A stretch of DNA of 64,000 nucleotides from Caenorhabditis remanei. Lineage: Eukaryota; Nematoda; Chromadorea; Rhabditida; Rhabditidae. The notes under the pieces are model-generated. The model saw nothing but the letters and a program-made list of their open reading frames with translations, was not told the origin of the DNA and ran no database searches. The translations under genes and the position numbers were made by a program. Position 1 is the first letter of the stretch. Every line of letters begins with the position of its first letter. Where the stretch lies: contig NC_071331.1 in the NCBI RefSeq assembly GCF_010183535.1, forward strand, positions 14,508,001-14,572,000, in the 5' to 3' direction. This document shows positions 44,412 to 56,741 of the stretch, piece by piece.

Positions 44412-45335
44412 CTCAGGTATTTTTTGGCGAGGGTTGGGCAGTGAAAATGTTAAAAGGGCCATGTGGCCATTGAATGGGGCAAGTTGCCCACAAAAAGGGC
44501 CACATGGCCCAGTGGGCACTAGTTTGGCGCGGGTTGGGCACAAGCTGGAGAGTTGGTTGCCGAAAGGAGAGGCTGGTCGGATGTGGGCACGAGTTGGGCA
44601 CCTGTTTGGCCCCGGTTGGGCACCACATTGGCCCGAAGTGGGCACAAGTTGAGAAATCGCGCTCTACAGCACACGCTGATTTTTCACCACGATTTTTCTA
44701 ATTTATTCCGTTTCTTTTTCAATTCTTTCGTCCTTCTATTTTATGCTACTTTTTTCAATTAGAAGATGAGACAATCTACACAGATCCGCCGATAAAACAG
44801 GTAAGACGCTAAATTTTTCTTTTTTTATCTTTCCATTTTTGACAAATTTCAGCGGAACAAGAAATAAATTCAGCAATACGAGCATCTTCATCAACTACGC
44901 GCTCCGGCTACTCCACTGCTCGTCTCTGTTAATTTTCGCATTTACTTTAGATTTTTCGTTTTTATTTATTTATTTGTAACTTTTACTAAAAATCATATTC
45001 TTTTCCTGTATTCCTATTCCCCATTTTAAAGTTTAACAAATTCTAGTTTATTTTAGTTCATTCTAGTTCCCCATTATTACTGAAATGATTATTTTTTGTT
45101 TAATTTTGATGAATAAATAGTAGAAAAGTACAAAAATGTGTAATCTGGTTAATTATAGTGCTAGTGCGAAAGGAGAGAAATGCCGCTCGTTGTACCAAAT
45201 CTCGGCACTTTGCCCACGAAATGGGCCATGTGGCCCTCAAAATCGGCACTAGTGCCGGCGTAGGGCAGGCCCCGCGGCCCTTTTCTCTGCGCCATGCTGC
45301 CCATTTCATGGGCAAAGTGCGAAAAAATACCTGAG
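44412..45335. mobile_element. 924 bp non-autonomous element with CTCAGGTATTTTTT terminal repeats
   Basis: The ends read CTCAGGTATTTTTTGGC and, in reverse complement, CTCAGGTATTTTTTCGC. Both subterminal zones are rich in GGGCCACATGGCCC-like palindromes and GTTGGGCAC direct repeats, unlike the flanking AT-rich DNA. The middle (44660-45170) is ordinary AT-rich sequence with a plausible GTAAG..TTTCAG intron at 44800-44852 and coding-looking flanks that do not share a frame. No transposase is present. I could not define a target-site duplication. Confidence 0.65.
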
Positions 45336-45642
45336 ATTAAGAATTGACAATTAGCCTTATATTTCTGATATTCACAGTTTCTACTCATGTTCCAATGAAT
45401 AATGATCGTATTTCGAGAAACAAGGATGTTCTGAGTTCCTAAAACAAACAATCGAACTAAGACGTTTTCTGTTTCGTTTCGTCATCTCAGCTGTTGCATT
45501 TCTGAAAGTTGCCAAAACTGATAATAAATAATAATAATATGGGGAAGAGCATTAAACCGTCTAGACACTCGTCCGTTCCTAATATAAACTGTCTTCCAGT
45601 CCATAAACTTATTACTATTTTTCCACTTTTTCAGATTGCCAA

Positions 45643-47040
45643 ATGAGAAGCAACACCCCGACTCAACCCGTCAATCGTCTTCGTCATTTCCCGTATAAGG
45701 TACGATAGGATAGGATTGATTAAACAATATCATACTTTTTTCAAACTTCAATTAAACTTAGCATTCATTTCATAAATTCTACTTTCTGTTCCTACTAAAT
45801 CGACAACTTTTAATGTTGTTTGTCATCTGCTCTCATGATTTGGGGGGCGGGGGGCGTTTCAATGCACAGGCAGATAATTGAGATAGTACATGATATTGAG
45901 AGAGCATCTAGAAGTCTGTTCGACAGGCCATTGGTGAGTAATGCTGATATTTTCTGCAGAAACACATGTGTTCATTCACTTTTCAATTCCAACTTGGCCA
46001 CAGTTTCCTAATTTCATCTTTGTTATCAGGATCCTGTTTAACAGAACATTCTGATGATACAGTTATCAATCTTGCTTTTCTTTTTTATTGTCTAACCGTT
46101 AAAGACTGTGTTGATATCTGCATTCCAGTCACCTATTACTCAAAACGTTTTGTTTGCAGTTACGTGCCAGACACCTCGTCTCTGGATTTCGTAACCTTGG
46201 TTTCTCCCTCCTTTACCTATGAAAAAATTGAACTCATGGGTTTTTTCCTGGTATTTCATCACGAAATAAGTCTCTCTTGTTTTTTTCTTTCTTTTACTGT
46301 TCAACAATCAGAATGTTTCCAGAACGAGAACATGTATTTCGAAAATTCGAAAATGGATGAGAAATACAGAACGATGACTCAACACAATCCATTTTCAACT
46401 CATGGTCAACCAAGTAACCATCCATCGGAATATTTGCCAGAATCATTCTTTGGATACGAGAATCATACTTCTCCATTTCATCAAGAACCAAACACTTCAC
46501 TCCAAATGTATCCAACTCCTACGGATGATATGGGAAATGATTGGATCAAAAGAGAAGAAGACCGAGAAGATGAAGAAGAAGATGAAACACTTCCGGTAAT
46601 TGGAAGAGGAAAGAGTGCTCTAAAACCAGCGAGGAAGTACATGAAAAAGTCTGAAAAAGAAAGGGTAACTGATAAAAAAAAATGAAAAGAAAAAACTGAG
46701 AATGATTACAGAATGATCCAATCTATCGTGACGCTCGTGATAGAAACAATGCTGCAGTGAGAAAGACTCGTCAGAAAGCAAAGAAGCAACAAGAGGAGGA
46801 GAAGAAAAAGTTTGAGGAATTGAAAAAGGAATATCAACTTATGAAAAAGAAAAATGAAGAAATGGAGAAGAAAATGTGCAAAGCTACAGCGGCTATCAAT
46901 TTGATTCAAAATTTTAAGCGCGAGTTGTGAGTTTTAAGAACCAAATATTGAGATCAATGTAGTATTTCAGCCACAATCATCCATTTCGAATTTCTTCTGA
47001 TATCTTCCCGTCGCTCACCGAAATGCTCAACTTCGCATAA
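45643..47040 (+). CDS. bZIP transcription factor
   Basis: Exons are 45643-45699, 46323-46664, 46712-46926 and 46971-47040, all in phase. The start is MRSNTPTQPVNRLRHFPYK. A Ser/Pro/His-rich and then acidic middle region (REEDREDEEEDETLP) precedes the basic region DARDRNNAAVRKTRQKAKKQ, with the invariant N-x7-R spacing of bZIP DNA-binding helices. A zipper helix follows (FEELKKEYQLMKKKNEEMEK). It is a C/EBP-like basic region. It binds DNA as a dimer in the nucleus. Total about 227 residues. The first intron (623 bp) is long for this window and may hold regulatory DNA. As I recall, the corresponding C. elegans neighbourhood contains zip-6; I do not assign the symbol. Confidence 0.85.
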
Positions 47041-48682
47041 ATTTTTAACTGAATCCCAGTCATTTTATTTTCCAACTACATCCTACTTCCCCCTGTTCAT
47101 ACCTCGTCATCCCTTCATAAATTCCAAAGATTCTCTTTAGACATATAAAATTGCCGCCTTTCTTATCGTCACTCCCCTTTGATTACTTGTATTTTTAACT
47201 TTCACTTCAGTTTTGACATGAGTATACCTACTTCCTATTTCCGATAAACAGATTTTCATCAATAAGAAGAGTGACATTTCGGAAACACAGTTTCGAGGAA
47301 TTAAGGAAAAAAGATAAACATTTACTCAATACTCATTTTTCCTATAAAAATAAGCCTACACGGTCTAAAAATGAAAAGAGTCAGAATGGCTTCCGTGCGG
47401 AAGTAGACACTGTTCACAGAGTAAATAGCAACATTCGCAAGTTCTAACATGGTTTCATTAGTTAGAAGAATCCTAACTGTAACTTTGCACGTGGGTGAAC
47501 TCAACTTTCTTCTATTTTACGACGTATTGAGATCATTTTCTGGTCAGTTATCAATATCGAATCAGGCCATTTTCCTAAATTTCTACCTATTGAAAGATAG
47601 TGCAGGAGAAAACTTCTGTTCATAGAACACTATGAATCTCTTTGTAACAACAGTTGCTGTCGTAGTCTCCTTCTCTTGTTTCTCTTCTTTTTTTTTTTTG
47701 CAAAATTTCACATCTAAACTGCAATAGTTCAATGTGCGCAGTATTTGTTCAGACTTAGTTTCAATACAGAAATCAAATGTATTTGCAATTGATTTTTTGA
47801 TGCAGACTTCTAATCGAATGAAGTTGAACAGTAGTTAAAACCAAAATCATGTCTTTGGTTGTCCTCTCTAAAGCGACTAACCGTCTTTTTCTTCTTTTCG
47901 AGGCTAGATGGCGTATCGGTACGCAGATTATTATCAGTTTCACCATTTGTCGGTCAGAACTACGATAACGAAATAGCGGAGTTCTTTGAGAAACAGCAGA
48001 GTCGAGTTTGGAGTAGTGGACGATAAAATAGAAGATAGACCAGTTGGCAGGCGCATTTCTCATCAGAATCGTGTACTTTGTGAGCGACTCTGTCTCAATG
48101 GTTTTCAGTTTTCTTCTCACAAATTGAATCAAGTAAATTAGGTTCTGCTAGAACAAATATTGTTTATTTAATTCGATGTGTTTCCGTGTTTATTAACGTT
48201 TTAGTTTTTAAACTAGTCCTATTCTCACAGCTTACTTGGTGCCCATTCTAAAAATTATTTCTGAATTTTATTATAAAAAATAGTTGTATTATTTTGAATT
48301 ATTGTCGAATCTTTATGATGAAAGCCTGTCCTGAATCTGAATTGAAGAAAATGTGATCAGTTGAATTCAAAGAATTATTTTTGGGTGGACAACGACACTC
48401 CGCTATCCCGCGCGCGTGTTGTTTAACGCAATTGGCCGGAATTCAAAATTTAACGTGGCGGAACGTGGCAATATTTATCAGTCACAAATCCAAAATGAAC
48501 AACTCGTCCTCTAAACACTTGTTTCAAATGGCACGAAAATGGTTTTTTCGCACTCTTCTTCCGCCAACTCTTTTATTTGTTTTCATCTTTGTCTATTTAC
48601 TCGTCCGAAACTTTCATTTTTCTCACTTTCCACATTCTAATTGACTTCTTTACAGGTAATCCCATCCCCTCACGTCGCAGAA
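47041..48682. other. 1.6 kb intergenic region, no supported gene
   Basis: Contains an antisense open frame of 119 codons at 47773-48132 without domain similarity or splice context, and a CpG-containing patch with cccgcgcgcgtg near 48407 that may belong to the adenosine kinase promoter. Nothing else is supported. Confidence 0.5.
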
Positions 48683-50009
<1,327 letters not shown>

Positions 50010-50490
50010 GTGATATTCTGAATCTGTGATAACTATATTTCTGCTTTCAAAATTTGACTTGATATCGCTTAGTTTTTCAGATTGTTACTCGTTTTACTTC
50101 TCCATTCCTGTCTTCCCCTTAAAGCTCCTATTTTCTTGCATTCTTTCTTTTGGTGGTCTGATTTTTCTTTGTTATTTTTTTAAGAGTGCCTTTACTTTAT
50201 GTCAGGTTTCGTTTTTAATAAAAAAGGGCTAATTCAATAACCGTGAATTCGTCATTAACCACCGAGTAGTGGGCGGACATCGACGCTTTCTAGTCGATTA
50301 CAGAAACCGTTCTTTGGATGATTCGTGAATGTGTGATAGAAAACGAAAATTTCAAAATTATGCATCACTTCTTGGGATTACGTGTTCTCCTTTCTTCCAA
50401 AATTGTCTCATTTCTCCATTTTCTCCAGCCTAAGATTCTTGTTTTTTTTCATTGCCTGATTTCTCTCTGTGAAGAAAACTCTTCAGTAAT

Positions 50491-51541
50491 ATGCACTCGA
50501 ATAGAACGAGCCTGTAAGTGATTCAAATGAGAAACTTGAAAGAAAATTAATTTAAGTTACTTGGATGAACTACTCAATGAGATGAGTCAACTTTCGATAA
50601 GTCCAATTGACTTCAGAAATACCAGAATTCTTTTGTCAAAAGAGATTTCGAAAGTTTTTGATGAAATGAATCTGAACGAACCAACAAGACCAATGAATCG
50701 ATACGGATCAGAAGATCACAAGAATTTATTCTATTCGGTTCGACTGACTCTTTCTTTATCTATTCCAACAAATAGAGAACAATTTCAGCCACAACTTGCT
50801 GCTAGTCCATCTCCATTTACTCCAACATATTCTCTTCCGACGTTCCCTCAATTCTCAACTCCATACTCTTCTTCTTTCTCCAAATCGAATCCATTCGAGA
50901 CTCCAATTAAACATTTAAAATCGAGAACTTCTCAACAAAATCTTGGTGATTGGACCAATGGAAACAGTTCAATCGATCAGTCTCCATACGTTCTTCAGAC
51001 GAAAATCTATATTCCAGAGCCACCGAAAAAGGGATTTGGAGAGAAAGAGTTGGTGGTCTTGCTATGAAAACTCTCAATTTCTCGAGATATTTCAGAAAAT
51101 ATAATTATATTGGACGTATTCTTGGACCATCTGGATCTACAGCTCAAATGATTGAAAATCAATTTAATGTGACACTTTTGATTCGTGGAGCTGGATCTGT
51201 TAGAGGATTGAAATCTGAGGAAGAAGAAAAGAAAAGAAAGAAAAAAGAACCACACTTGAATGAGCCACTTCATGTTCTTCTAATCGCAAGACATAATAAT
51301 AAACAGAAGTGAGTGATGTAATAAGATGGGAAAATAAAGAATTTTTAATTTCAGATGCGAAGAAATTCTTGATAAAGCAGCAGAGAAGATTGAAAGTCTT
51401 TTGGTTCCAGTTCATGACGATTTGAAAAAAGAACAACTAGTTCGTCATGCGATCATGACTGGAAGTTATGAGCCAAGAACTGGAAAAAAGTATTATGGGG
51501 ATCGAAAAAGTTCAATTAAAACTCAGGAGACTCCGGAATGA
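50491..51541 (+). CDS. STAR-family KH-domain RNA-binding protein
   Basis: Starts MHSNRTSL at 50491. After a 43 bp intron (50514-50556) comes a QUA1-like dimerisation segment (YLDELLNEMSQLS .. ISKVFDEMN). A Ser/Pro/Phe-rich linker follows. The KH domain then reads KKGFGEKELVKYNYIGRILG, PSGSTAQMIENQFNVTLLIR, GAGSVRG, and HLNEPLHVLLIA; IGRILGPSG is the GXXG nucleic-acid loop of the STAR type. A QUA2-like tail (VPVHDDLKKEQLVRHAIMTGSYE) precedes the stop at 51541. This is the arrangement of GLD-1/ASD-2/quaking proteins, which regulate translation or splicing of specific mRNAs. Short introns lie at 50737-50788 and 51054-51096, among others. The gene is smaller than GLD-1; which STAR gene it is cannot be said. 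Confidence 0.85.
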
Positions 51542-51827
51542 AAGAAAATGAGCAGACAATGGAAAACGCTTTATTTGAATCTGCAGATAAAATATTTGTA
51601 TTCACTGTGACTTTTCTTTTCATTTAGCTTGGGTATTCGAGTGTCCATCGCAAAAGAAACCATGACTTCCTGAAAAAGAAACTTCCTCAACGACCGTCTT
51701 TCTCCTAATTGTGGCTTCTTCTTCTTGTTGTATTTCTTAATGAGGAAGTCATAGTGAATATTGCTTTACACTTCTTTCCCTTCGCAAAAAGTGTAGGAGT
51801 AACACATTGATAAACGGGGAAAAAAGG

Positions 51828-51834
51828 TATAAAA
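51828..51834 (+). promoter_or_regulatory. TATA box of the plus-strand collagen gene
   Basis: TATAAAA 37 bp upstream of the ATG. The same box is present in mirror position (54477-54483) for the other copy. Confidence 0.7.
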
Positions 51835-51870
51835 GGACAGTCGGAAGAAGAGAAAAAGTACGATTCAGTC

Positions 51871-52804
51871 ATGGAAAAGATTCTTGTAACCATCTCCACT
51901 GGAGCTGCTTCAATTGCTGTTTTGGCAGTTCTCTTCACTGTTCCATCCCTCTATAATACTATCAATGAGGTTCACGATCAGGTAAGTGAATCGATTCGAA
52001 GGATTAGGAGAATATAAAAAGTAATTACAGGTTCTCGATGGAGTCTCCGTTTTCCGTGTTGAGACGGATTCTGCATGGACTGAAATGATGGATATCCAGG
52101 TTACTGTCACTCCACCAACCAAGCCACGTGTCAATCCATTCAACTCAGTTTTCCGTCAAAAGCGTCAAACTTTCTCCGGACTTCCAGCTTGGTGCCAATG
52201 CGAACCAACTAAGCCAACTTGCCCACCAGGACCACCAGGACCACCAGGACAGCCAGGAGCTCCAGGAGCACCAGGAGCCCCAGGACCAAAGGGAGAAGAC
52301 AGCACTGTCACTTATGCTCCAATCCACTGCCCACCAGTTGCTTTCGACTGCATCGCGTGTCCAGCTGGACCAGCCGGACCAGCCGGACCATCAGGACCAG
52401 CCGGACCAGCAGGTCCATCTGGACAACCAGGAACTCCAGGACAACGTGGAAACGATGGATTCCCAGGAGCTCCAGGAGCACCAGGAGACAACGGACAACC
52501 AGGATTCCCAGGACAAGATGGAGCTCCAGGACAGCCAGGAGCCGATGGACAACGTGGAGCTGGAACTCCAGGAGCCCCAGGAGCTCCAGGAAATGCTGGA
52601 CCAGCTGGACCATCTGGACAAGATGGATTCCCAGGACAAGACGGAGCACCAGGACCAGCTGGACCAGCCGGACAAGATGGATTCCCAGGAAACAATGGAT
52701 CAGATGGACAACCAGGAACATCAGGAGGACCAGGACTTCCAGGAAACGATGCTGCTTATTGTGCCTGTCCACCAAGATCTGCCGTCTTCCTTTCCCGTCA
52801 TTAA
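51871..52804 (+). CDS. Cuticle collagen, copy A of inverted pair
   Basis: Starts [20 protein letters not shown], a membrane-anchor signal, with exon 1 51871-51981 and exon 2 52031-52804. A basic processing site (FRQKRQ) precedes the cysteine group [15 protein letters not shown]. Gly-X-Y blocks follow, interrupted by [15 protein letters not shown], and the end is [15 protein letters not shown]. About 295 residues, normal for a cuticle collagen. An AATAAA lies at about 52840. In copy A, exon 1 ends with His-Asp-Gln. Reading frames in the other phases and strand are shadows. Confidence 0.95.
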
Positions 52805-53250
52805 ATATCTCATTTTTTGTACATCTTTTTCATTTAATCCAAATAAAACTTTGTATTTCAAACCAATATTTTCCATCAGAGAGTTTCGATGCAATCAGTT
52901 TTCCGGTCGGATAAATTCTGAACTTCAAACATGAAAGCAATTAAGGTGATATCAAGTCAATATTTGGATTGTCTTGTTGTAAGCCTGTCGACTGCTCTCG
53001 CCTTACTACATTATCGCTCAAAAGTATACAAGTTTTAATTTTGAGTGTGTTTTCCAAACGAATAAATTATGAAATTCAAACACGAAAGGGATAAAGAGTT
53101 TGTACCTCTCATTTTCGATTCATTAGTACTAGGAATGAAAAGTTGCAATTTCTCGAATTTTTTCTTTTCAAAAATGGTGCCAAAAACCTTGTGAAACATG
53201 ATTTTTCACCCAAGTTTCATGAAAACATTGTCAAAACGATTTTTTGTTTT

Positions 53251-54616
53251 TCAAAATTAAAACTTTTATGCTACTTTGAGCGATAATGTAGTAAGGCGAG
53301 AGCAATCGACAGGAAAACCCCGGCAGGCTTACAACAAGACAATCCAAATATTGACTTGATATCACCTTAATTGCTTTCATGTTTGAAGTTCAGAATTTAT
53401 CCGACCGGAAAACTGATTGCATCGAAACTCTCTGATGGAAAATATTGGTTTGAAATACAAAGTTTTATTTGGATTAAATGAAAAAGATGTACAAAAAATG
53501 AGATATTTAATGACGGGAAAGGAAGACGGCAGATCTTGGTGGACAGGCACAATAAGCAGCATCGTTTCCTGGAAGTCCTGGTCCTCCTGATGTTCCTGGT
53601 TGTCCATCTGATCCATTGTTTCCTGGGAATCCATCTTGACCGGCTGGTCCAGCTGGTCCTGGTGCTCCGTCTTGTCCTGGGAATCCATCTTGTCCAGATG
53701 GTCCAGCTGGTCCAGCATTTCCTGGAGCTCCTGGGGCTCCTGGAGTTCCAGCTCCACGTTGTCCATCGGCTCCTGGCTGTCCTGGAGCTCCATCTTGTCC
53801 TGGGAATCCTGGTTGTCCGTTGTCTCCTGGTGCTCCTGGAGCTCCTGGGAATCCATCGTTTCCACGTTGTCCTGGAGTTCCTGGTTGTCCAGATGGACCT
53901 GCTGGTCCGGCTGGTCCTGATGGTCCGGCTGGTCCGGCTGGTCCAGCTGGACACGCGATGCAGTCGAAAGCAACTGGTGGGCAGTGGATTGGAGCATAAG
54001 TGACAGTGCTGTCTTCTCCCTTTGGTCCTGGGGCTCCTGGTGCTCCTGGAGCTCCTGGCTGTCCTGGTGGTCCTGGTGGTCCTGGTGGGCAAGTTGGCTT
54101 AGTTGGTTCGCATTGGCACCAAGCTGGAAGTCCGGAGAAAGTTTGACGCTTTTGACGGAAAACAGAGTTGAATGGATTGACACGTGGCTTGGTTGGTGGA
54201 GTGACAGTAACCTGGATATCCATCATTTCAGTCCATGCAGAATCCGTCTCAACACGGAAAACGGAGACTCCATCGAGAACCTGTAATTACTTTTTATATT
54301 CTCCTAATCCTTCGAATCGATTCACTTACCTGATAGTGAACCTCATTGATAGTATTATAGAGGGATGGAACAGTGAAGAGAACTGCCAAAACAGCAATTG
54401 AAGCAGCTCCAGTGGAGATGGTTACAAGAATCTTTTCCATGACTGAATCGTACTTTTTCTCTTCTTCCGACTGTCCTTTTATACCTTTTTTCCCCATTTA
54501 TCAATGTGTTACTCCTACACTTTTTGCGAAGGGAAAGAAGTGTAAAGCAATATTCACTATGACTTCCTCATTAAGAAATACAACAAGAAGAAGAAGCCAC
54601 AATTAGGAGAAAGACG
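53251..54616. repeat. Right arm of the collagen inverted duplication
   Basis: Partner of 51695-53044. Homology ends outward at cgtctttctcc/its complement and inward at ttaattttga/its complement. It carries a roughly 13 bp insertion (ccggggttttcc in reverse complement) relative to the left arm near 53315. Confidence 0.92.
53507..54440 (-). CDS. Cuticle collagen, copy B of inverted pair
   Basis: Mirror image of copy A and equally intact: same length, same intron, same processing site and cysteine pattern. The only amino-acid difference I found is Tyr instead of Asp in the next-to-last codon of exon 1 (His-Tyr-Gln). The two genes converge tail to tail, with both 3' flanks in the 206 bp spacer zone. 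C. elegans has a collagen pair near nhr-7 as I recall, so the pair itself may be old while its identity is kept by gene conversion. Confidence 0.95.
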
Positions 54617-54813
54617 AGGACAGTGGTCGTTTAATGCGGAAAACTTAGATAAAGGAAGTGGTCGAGGACAATGCTTTTTCCTTTCCGCGAGGTAAAAACT
54701 TGAATTTATTCTGAACTTTTGGTACTGAAAGATGACAAAATGGAAGTTAAAATGACTAAATTGAGAGACAAAATAGTAAATTAGGAAAATCTTCATTTGA
54801 AATAGTTAAAACT

Positions 54814-56741
54814 TTAAAATGGATGATGATGATTTGTGTTAGATAATTCGGGGAAAAATTGTGAAACAATGTCTTTATTGAAGACGGGAGTCAATCTGAA
54901 TCCATCTGCCCAATTCTTTTCCAATGGTTTGTTCATTTCATCAGCTGTCATTCCAGATGGTCTCAAGAATTCTTCAATTGATTTTGTCATTTGTAGAGGT
55001 AGTTTCGGAAATGATGAAAGTGAATTCGGACGATATGGAGACTGAAATGGACTAGAAGAAGTTGGATAAGAAGAGGTAGAAGGCATTGAATAATCAGTAT
55101 ATTGTGGTTGTTGAGGAGGTTGATGAGGAGATAATGATGGAGGAGAGAAATGAAATAATGGAACAGTTTCTTGTTGAACAGGTGGAACAGCTGATAGTGG
55201 TGGTCCCATTGTTTGATTTGATTGTTTTCGACACGATGCTGTCGTGAGAAGTAAATCAGACACTTCTGGATTGATGATATCTGTTAGAATCTTATGAAAC
55301 GGAATCTTCGGATCAGAATCTCGAACGTAGAATGGTTGTTGAGATTTGCGAATACTTGTTGCAAGATTCTGAAGACAAAAACAGAATAAACTATTATTAC
55401 TTGCTCTAAAAACCCACTTTCGACTCAAATATAAAATGAAGAATTGCTGATAAACTGCTTGCAGACGAGACAGAAGTTTTGTTTCTGCTGTGTTTGATCA
55501 CTTTAAATAACAATTCTGATAAATTCTCACGTGCCAACGATAAACTTTCATTCAATGAATTCGAGAGTACTGTACTTTCTGAAATCAAAAAAACTGCCGC
55601 TTGGAAAAATAGAACTCAATGAAAAATCTGACCTGCAGTTGTGACAATGTATGCTTTCAGAACTGAATACTCAATAATTGACGGTGGTTTCCCCAAATAA
55701 ATCTCGAAGACATCGGCTACTTTTTGAGTCAGATGAGTTGTGCATCTGAATAAATCAATGTAGAAAAACAACAATTATTGAACTTACACAGGCAATTGAA
55801 GCATAGACTGTTTTAGATCTTCAACACCCGAAGGACCCTTCACAACGAATCTTGAAGTTGACTCAAATAGAAGTAGATGAATGATTGTATCACTGATCAA
55901 AGCACTCTAAACGTTTCAAATGAATGGCCCTTCTGTTATCTGATCTTCATTTACTTTATCTTCAACACTGAATTTTCGGCAGTGTTCCTCTTCTAACATG
56001 TTCAAAAATCGATCAATATAATCGACACTTTGAACAATTCGTTCAATCGAAAGGAACTGTTCACTACTTTGTCGTGGTGAATCAGAGCAATCCATTGCTT
56101 CTAAATCCCCTGTTTTCCTTGCAAGAGACCTGTCTGCTATCAAACTTTTCAACGAGAAGTTCGCAATACCATCGAAATTTGTGGAAGTTGAACAAGTCTC
56201 AGCGAGTTTTCCGATTTCAGTCAATTGCTTTCGAGACAATGGAGATAAAAGAGATGTCCAATCAGCTGGATCCGCCAATCGATTCGACATACTTCTTGAG
56301 AGACTTTTCTTTTTCGAAAGCAATGCTTTTCCTTTTTTCCCTTTTTCTCTATCCGGTCGAACATCTGAATAACGCCACGAGTGAGGTAAAGAGGACTGAT
56401 TTCGAACTTACAATCTGGATTCATTCCAACAAAAAGACATTTTCTAAATCTACAGTATCGACAAGCATTCCTTTCAACTGAAAACAAGTATTATTATTTC
56501 AAATGTTTTGATTTGAAGAAAACGAACATTTAGTGACTTCACAACATCTTTCAAATCGGCAAACATATTTGTTCCTTCCGTCTTTCACAGCCCTTCTAAA
56601 GAATCCTTTACAACCAAAACAGGCGAGAACTCCGTAGTGAATCTGAAAATGTTTCCTCTCTCAATCAAACCGTAATTAAGAAATTACCTTAGCTGGAGTA
56701 TCTCCACAAACTGCACATACTCGATTAGTGTAAGATTGCAT
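54814..56741 (-). CDS. nhr-7: Nuclear hormone receptor (supplementary nuclear receptor)
   Basis: Ligand-regulated transcription factor architecture. The start at 56741 reads MQSYTNRVCAVCGDTPAK. The DNA-binding domain continues IHYGVLACFGCKGFFRRAVK (P-box CFGCKGFFRR), then YVCRFERCCEV and ERNACRYCRFRKCLFVGMN, giving the eight zinc cysteines. The hinge and ligand-binding domain follow in several exons (56399-55920, 55790-55630 and so on). The last exon (54814-55370) contains a Pro/Ser/Gln-rich stretch and ends VFNKDIVSQFFPELS then HHHPF. Introns are short and in phase where checked. The symbol is given because, as I recall, nhr-7 lies directly next to gtl-2 in C. elegans, matching the order here; the receptor family itself is certain. 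Confidence 0.85.

Larger units (their letters stand above)
51695..53044. repeat. Left arm of the collagen inverted duplication
   Basis: This arm matches the reverse complement of 53251-54616 over promoter, both exons, intron and 3' flank. Differences that I saw: c/t near 51817, GAT versus TAT in the exon-1 codon before CAG, GGA versus GGT in a Gly codon, and small indels only in the inner 3' flank. The spacer is about 206 bp. Confidence 0.92.

Noticed and set aside
47773..48132. 119-codon minus-strand frame between bZIP and adenosine kinase
   Set aside because: No domain similarity, no splice partners and no start context; compatible with chance in a 1.6 kb intergenic region.
52128..52934. 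Gln/Asp-rich and Arg/Thr-rich frames overlapping the collagen pair, in all phases of both arms
   Set aside because: Shifted readings of Gly-X-Y repeats. They lack starts in context, and the collagen frame explains the region.
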